A stretch of DNA of 64,000 nt from Dicyema japonicum (taxonomy: Eukaryota > Dicyemida > Rhombozoa > Dicyemidae). Below the pieces are notes generated by a model. That model made no database searches, had not been told where the DNA came from, and worked only from the letters and a program-made list of their open reading frames with translations. Shown in pieces: positions 60,407 to 64,000 of the stretch (within the stretch, counting starts at the first letter, position 1; the number at the start of each line of letters is the position of its first letter). The position numbers were made by a program, and so were the translations under genes. The stretch spans positions 2,325,863 through 2,389,862 of the forward strand of contig RDEW01000001.1 in the NCBI GenBank assembly GCA_011109175.1. Direction: 5' to 3'.

Positions 60407-62317
60407 TCATCCGTGCATGAGAGCAACAAGGGCATCGAAAAACTTTGTCTTATCGTCATCGAAGACTTCAACAACTAACAAGTAACCATGCTCATAACCA
60501 TTTGAATCAAAGTAGTCAGGAATCAGTCTTGAATCGCTCTGCATGGCCGCCTGCTCAAAGGCCTTTCCAAACAAACTAAGTTCACACAAAGAGCAGACTT
60601 GTTCGGGTCGTCAGCGGCGTCATAAGGAGGGATTCCCACAATCATAATAGTGTGATTATCCCGCCTAACTGGCACGCTCAGTACCAAAGGCAATGTCTTT
60701 GCCCGTCTGTTTCGACTCTGAACTAATAATAACTGACTCAACCACCGAGACGAACGCATGCAACAAATGGCGGGCGAAATTCTGAATGCTTATTTGACTA
60801 GAGAAGCAATAAAACGGCAGATCCTACAATTATGACTCATGTGAGAACCTCCTGAGAGCAATACAGAAAGTTCCCAGTGGACATCACGTGTCTCATATCC
60901 AGAAGGCTCTGTAGCTGGAGAAATATTGTTTTATACTGCTGCAGGACCAGATCTATTGATACTCTCAGCTTGGTGACATTAAAACTGCCCATAAGGCCTA
61001 AAACTACCATCCGACGAGATCCAGAGCCTCGGAGAAATAGGAAGAACTGAGGACGTCCACTTCCTATAAATTACATAGTCCGATTACTGTTTTGCTAAGA
61101 ATGGCAGATAGAATATGCACGTGGTCAGAGGCTGAAAAAGCGGATCCATATCCCTGCCTTATTGTAAAGGAAGAAATGAACAGAGACTCTGAGTCGAGTC
61201 TAAGATGAGCACGTGTCCTCACTTGTAACTAGACATGTGGGTCTCCAACAGTGTTTCCAGGTTGAACTTGAAGTGGACATCCATGGAGGCGTACCTTTGC
61301 CTGCACTGCTCGAGTGGGAGACTAAATGAAAAAAAACGGTACCCTAACTCAGCAAAGAACTCATAGAACCTCTTCCGTCCGTGAATCTTCCAAATCCCGA
61401 ATATAGAGGCAGGGATGAGGGTGTGCCACAAACTCTCAAACAACGACCAGTGTCTGTACAGAACAAAGTTGATTTCTCTGCGGAATGTGATCGTCAGAGG
61501 ACCACCAGCTCCATCCGTGGATGCTGACCTGTTGTTTAGTCTGTTTGTGTGTGACTGGAGACTTATGACGTCCTCCATATATTTGTCCCTCACAATCTTG
61601 CTGCTTATGTACTGTTCAGTACAGCCAACAATGGCGTACCACAGTAACAGTTTGGTGTCCTTCGACAACTTCCAGGCCAATTCAAACATCAACAGGGCAG
61701 ACTAGGTTCAAACACGAGGTGTACACTGCTAACAGACCAAGCGAATTTTGTGTACTCAAAAATTATTCTGTCGTAATTTCTCCGTCTTTGGGTAGATTCT
61801 TCATTTTCTGAATTGAGGTCATCTGACTGGTGGTCGTCGACAAACAAAGATTCGTAGGTCGGGACTTGACCAACTTCATCATCTCTTGAGCACACAACTA
61901 TCTGACTGGAGCTGTAAACGTTGAAAACGTCGATTGGCCGGTGACTATGAGGAAATACAAACAGAAACTAGTCACATATGTAGAATTTGATGTGTTCGGG
62001 AGGTTGAAGGAACTCACAGAGATCCAAACTTGCACCAAAGTTAAGGAGAACGACGACTACATTCTCTAATTAATCAACAAAAACTTCTTCCAAGTTCTGC
62101 TGGCTGTATCGCTGAGAGAATTCCTTCCACCCAGAGACAGGTATGAAGGTGTAAGTAATCTGGTCGCTCTCCAACAAGTGCTGGAGACAACCCCAGGCAC
62201 ACACTGAATCGACATCACACGCTGCAAACACAACCACTCTCTGGAAATTACCAAACCGGTCACCTTCCCGTACAATTTCACGTAAAAGTCAGTCCTCAAG
62301 TCATGTACTACAACCAT
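60407..62317 (-). CDS. CDC45: Replication initiation factor CDC45
   Basis: A component of the CMG helicase (CDC45-MCM-GINS) that unwinds DNA at replication forks. Twelve introns of 21-25 nt leave 544 codons, 543 residues (human 566). Start MVVVHDLRTDFYVKLYGK, then RVVVFAACDVDSVCAW (the DHH-like phosphoesterase fold start), ITYTFIPVSGWKEF, a CD.HRPIDVFNVY block, an acidic insert (DDHQSDDLNSENEE), then MFELAWKLSKDTKLLLWYAI with VGCTEQYIS, LYRHWSLFESLWHT, RKRFYEFFAELGLPLEQ, YCSQE, NRRAKTLPLVLSVPV, IMIVGIPPYDA, FGKAFEQAA and the C-terminal DKTKFFDALVALM. Every joint restores a conserved block. The 5' end is 59 bp from the divergent WD40 gene, pointing to a shared promoter. Confidence 0.95.
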
Positions 62318-62376
62318 ATTCCCAATATTAATATTTTATTTTTATTTTAAAAATATTTATTTAAGTTATTCTGGTC
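62318..62376. promoter_or_regulatory. 59-bp divergent spacer between CDC45 and the WD40 gene
   Basis: Only 59 AT-rich bases separate the two divergent start codons, so both promoters and 5' leaders must fit here or overlap the opposite gene. No TATA box or known element stands out beyond A/T runs. Confidence 0.6.
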
Positions 62377-63351
62377 ATGAAAGTTCCCCCGCCACATTTT
62401 CTTCTTCGAAGTGGTAATTCTTCCTCTTCAGCACTGCTTTACGGAGGAGGACATTTAATAAGCGGAGACCGCGAGGGGTTCATTACAATCTGGGATATTT
62501 TGTCTCAAAAACAACTTCATCAATGGAGATGTCATAGAAATGTGGTAAATCTGATAATTCCAGAAAATAATATGGCTGGAGTTTGGCGAAGATGACCAAT
62601 CCTTATTCTCCTGTGCTTTGAATGAATCCATTCGTGTTTCTCGTAAGGATAACTCAGGATGGATTTCTGAAGGTTTAAACTAATTAAATTGTAGATTTTA
62701 TCGACGTTGGCTTATTCGAGTTCAGCATTTTTGCTTCTGTGAGGCTCAACTCCGACCAACTCTTTGTTTCTTGCGAAAAATCTAACAAAGTTGACTGAAA
62801 CAGCTATTTAGATGGATATTTGCCAGCTCAGCAACGGAGAGAGAGTATACGAGTACATCCACAGGGAGGCAAACGGCATAATCACCACAGTTAGATTGGC
62901 GCTTAAGGAGAGACTGTATTTCGTGGTGGCTTATGAAAATGGAGTCGTTGAAGTGCATTCCAATACACCGGATTTGACTGATGAGTGGGGGAGATCGGAA
63001 TACACGATTCATAAGGACGTCGTGACTTGCCTAGATGTGGGCTCTGATTACGTGATCTCTGGATCTGTGGATTCTAATATCAAGAAGTGGGCAATCAAAG
63101 ACGGAAACGTGACCCTGACTCGTAAAATGGAGAACGAGGGAGTCTCTTCATGTTCTATTAGGGAGGATGAACGAATCGTCGTTTTCTCTTGTTGGGACCA
63201 GAATATACGTGTGTTTTCCGTCAAGTCCCTTAAACTTTTGGCTGTGTTAGACTACCACGAAGCTAAAATCGAGTGCGTACTGTTGAGTCCCCCGAATAAT
63301 ATATTTTCGTCTTCTGCTGATAAACTGATATACTCCATACAGTTGTATTGA
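62377..63351 (+). CDS. GNB1L: WD40 protein, GNB1L/ASA1-like
   Basis: Introns 62542-62563, 62673-62694 and 62790-62811 (22 nt each) leave 303 codons, 302 residues (human GNB1L 327). The start MKVPPPHFLLRSGNSSSSAL with LISGDREGFITIWDI fits the GNB1L/ASA1 N-terminus ('PPPPDPQFVLRG ... LFSGSQSGLVHIW'). Later blades read LFSCALNESIRVSRK, ENGVVEVH, TCLDVGSDYVISGSVDSNIK, IVVFSCWDQNIRVFSVKSLK ('ATAGWDHRIRVFHW' in human) and FSSSADKLIYSIQLY. GNB1L/ASA1 acts with the TTT co-chaperone that matures PIKK kinases such as ATM and TOR. The family call rests on length, start and the last blades. Confidence 0.75.
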
Positions 63352-64000
63352 CGGAGTTCCCCGATGTGACTAAAAATTACTGTTTTTATTATAATTTTTT
63401 CATTTTTGGATGATTCGACTTCTTTATATGACGGGATTCAGCTCGGAGTATCCGGCGGTCCCTTAGTTCAAAGCATCGGATTTCTAATGCTCCGAAGGAA
63501 GATTGGTTTACTTGGAGAAGCGATTTCATGAGTTACAATTACTGAAGACTGGGAGTCCTTTATTCTCTTTAGTTGCGTTTTAGCTATCTCCTCTATTCTC
63601 TCAAGCTACTGGGCTCTCTAAATTCAAAATTCGAGACCATGCTAATTTTCCTATGACTTACTATGCAAAAATCAACCACCTTATCACCCCCAAAAGGCTT
63701 CCACTGTAAGAGATCGCATGATCAGAAGTCAGCAGACCTTTCCATTATTCCACAATCCCTAATTACTCGTGGTCGACCCTATAATGCAAAAGATCCAGAC
63801 GCTTTAGTCATACATCACCTGTAAAGTCTCGGTCCGAACGGGCTTTCTTGCTTTAACCAATTTAATCGAACGCTCAGTCAGAGACCAGTATCTATGCTCT
63901 GGTAGAAATCCTCCATCATGTTTAATTTGAAGACTAAGCGTGACCCTTCTGATCCTTCATTACATCGTCTTATTTCCCCCTTGTCTCGAAGATTGCTCCT
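63352..64000. other. 3' flank, nothing recognised
   Basis: No conserved protein block, RNA gene or repeat that I can support on either strand to the end of the window. Confidence 0.4.

Noticed and set aside
60523-60759. Separate small gene overlapping the CDC45 3' end
   Set aside because: It is an internal CDC45 exon read on through two introns; splicing gives the conserved C-terminus.

Overview
The window is nuclear DNA of a small, AT-rich animal genome. Protein genes are metazoan-like and are cut by extremely short GT-AG introns, almost all 21-31 nt. Removing them restores full-length orthologues of RPB11, kinesin-5, a CDK, phosphoglucomutase, RPP25, V-ATPase subunit B, RNF185/RNF5, DNA2, CDC45 and a GNB1L-like WD40 protein. 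Introns this short in an animal-like gene set point to a dicyemid mesozoan or something very similar. The organism name is inference; the introns are read directly from the sequence.

Layout. 0-15.4 kb is a graveyard of LINEs (RTE-like, R4/Dong-like, Jockey-like), one hAT remnant and a 637-base gap. 15.9-18.8 kb holds a kinesin-5 gene with 17-18 introns. 18.9-28.6 kb is mostly transposons (a pogo-like remnant, LINEs, a hAT tail, an integrase remnant, a Tigger-like element with both ends) around one four-helix membrane protein gene (24.1-24.7 kb). 28.97-29.39 kb is RPB11. 29.4-33.1 kb is a hAT MITE plus LINE and hAT remnants. 33.2-36.8 kb is a CDK gene present twice in a tandem duplication joined by a single N. 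38.0-39.8 kb is phosphoglucomutase. 39.8-43.6 kb is non-genic and LINE-derived. From 43.7 kb the window is gene-dense: RPP25 (-), an unassigned gene carrying a V-ATPase pseudo-fragment (-), a hAT remnant, V-ATPase B (-), RNF185/RNF5 (-), a small coiled-coil gene (+), DNA2 (-), a SAP-RING E3 (-), CDC45 (-) and a WD40 gene (+).

Common themes are DNA replication (DNA2, CDC45), mitosis and cell cycle (kinesin-5, CDK), ubiquitin ligation (two RING proteins) and housekeeping. I see no evidence of operons: neighbours are on mixed strands, and two pairs are divergent with spacers of only 59 and 73 bp.

Caution on the assembly. At least sixteen direct duplications sit next to each other without an N, many with a period close to 90 bp, and about fourteen more flank a single N. 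They look like unmerged contig overlaps or haplotypes rather than biology. They interrupt DNA2, the CDK, RPP25 and the Tigger element, and removing them restores reading frames.
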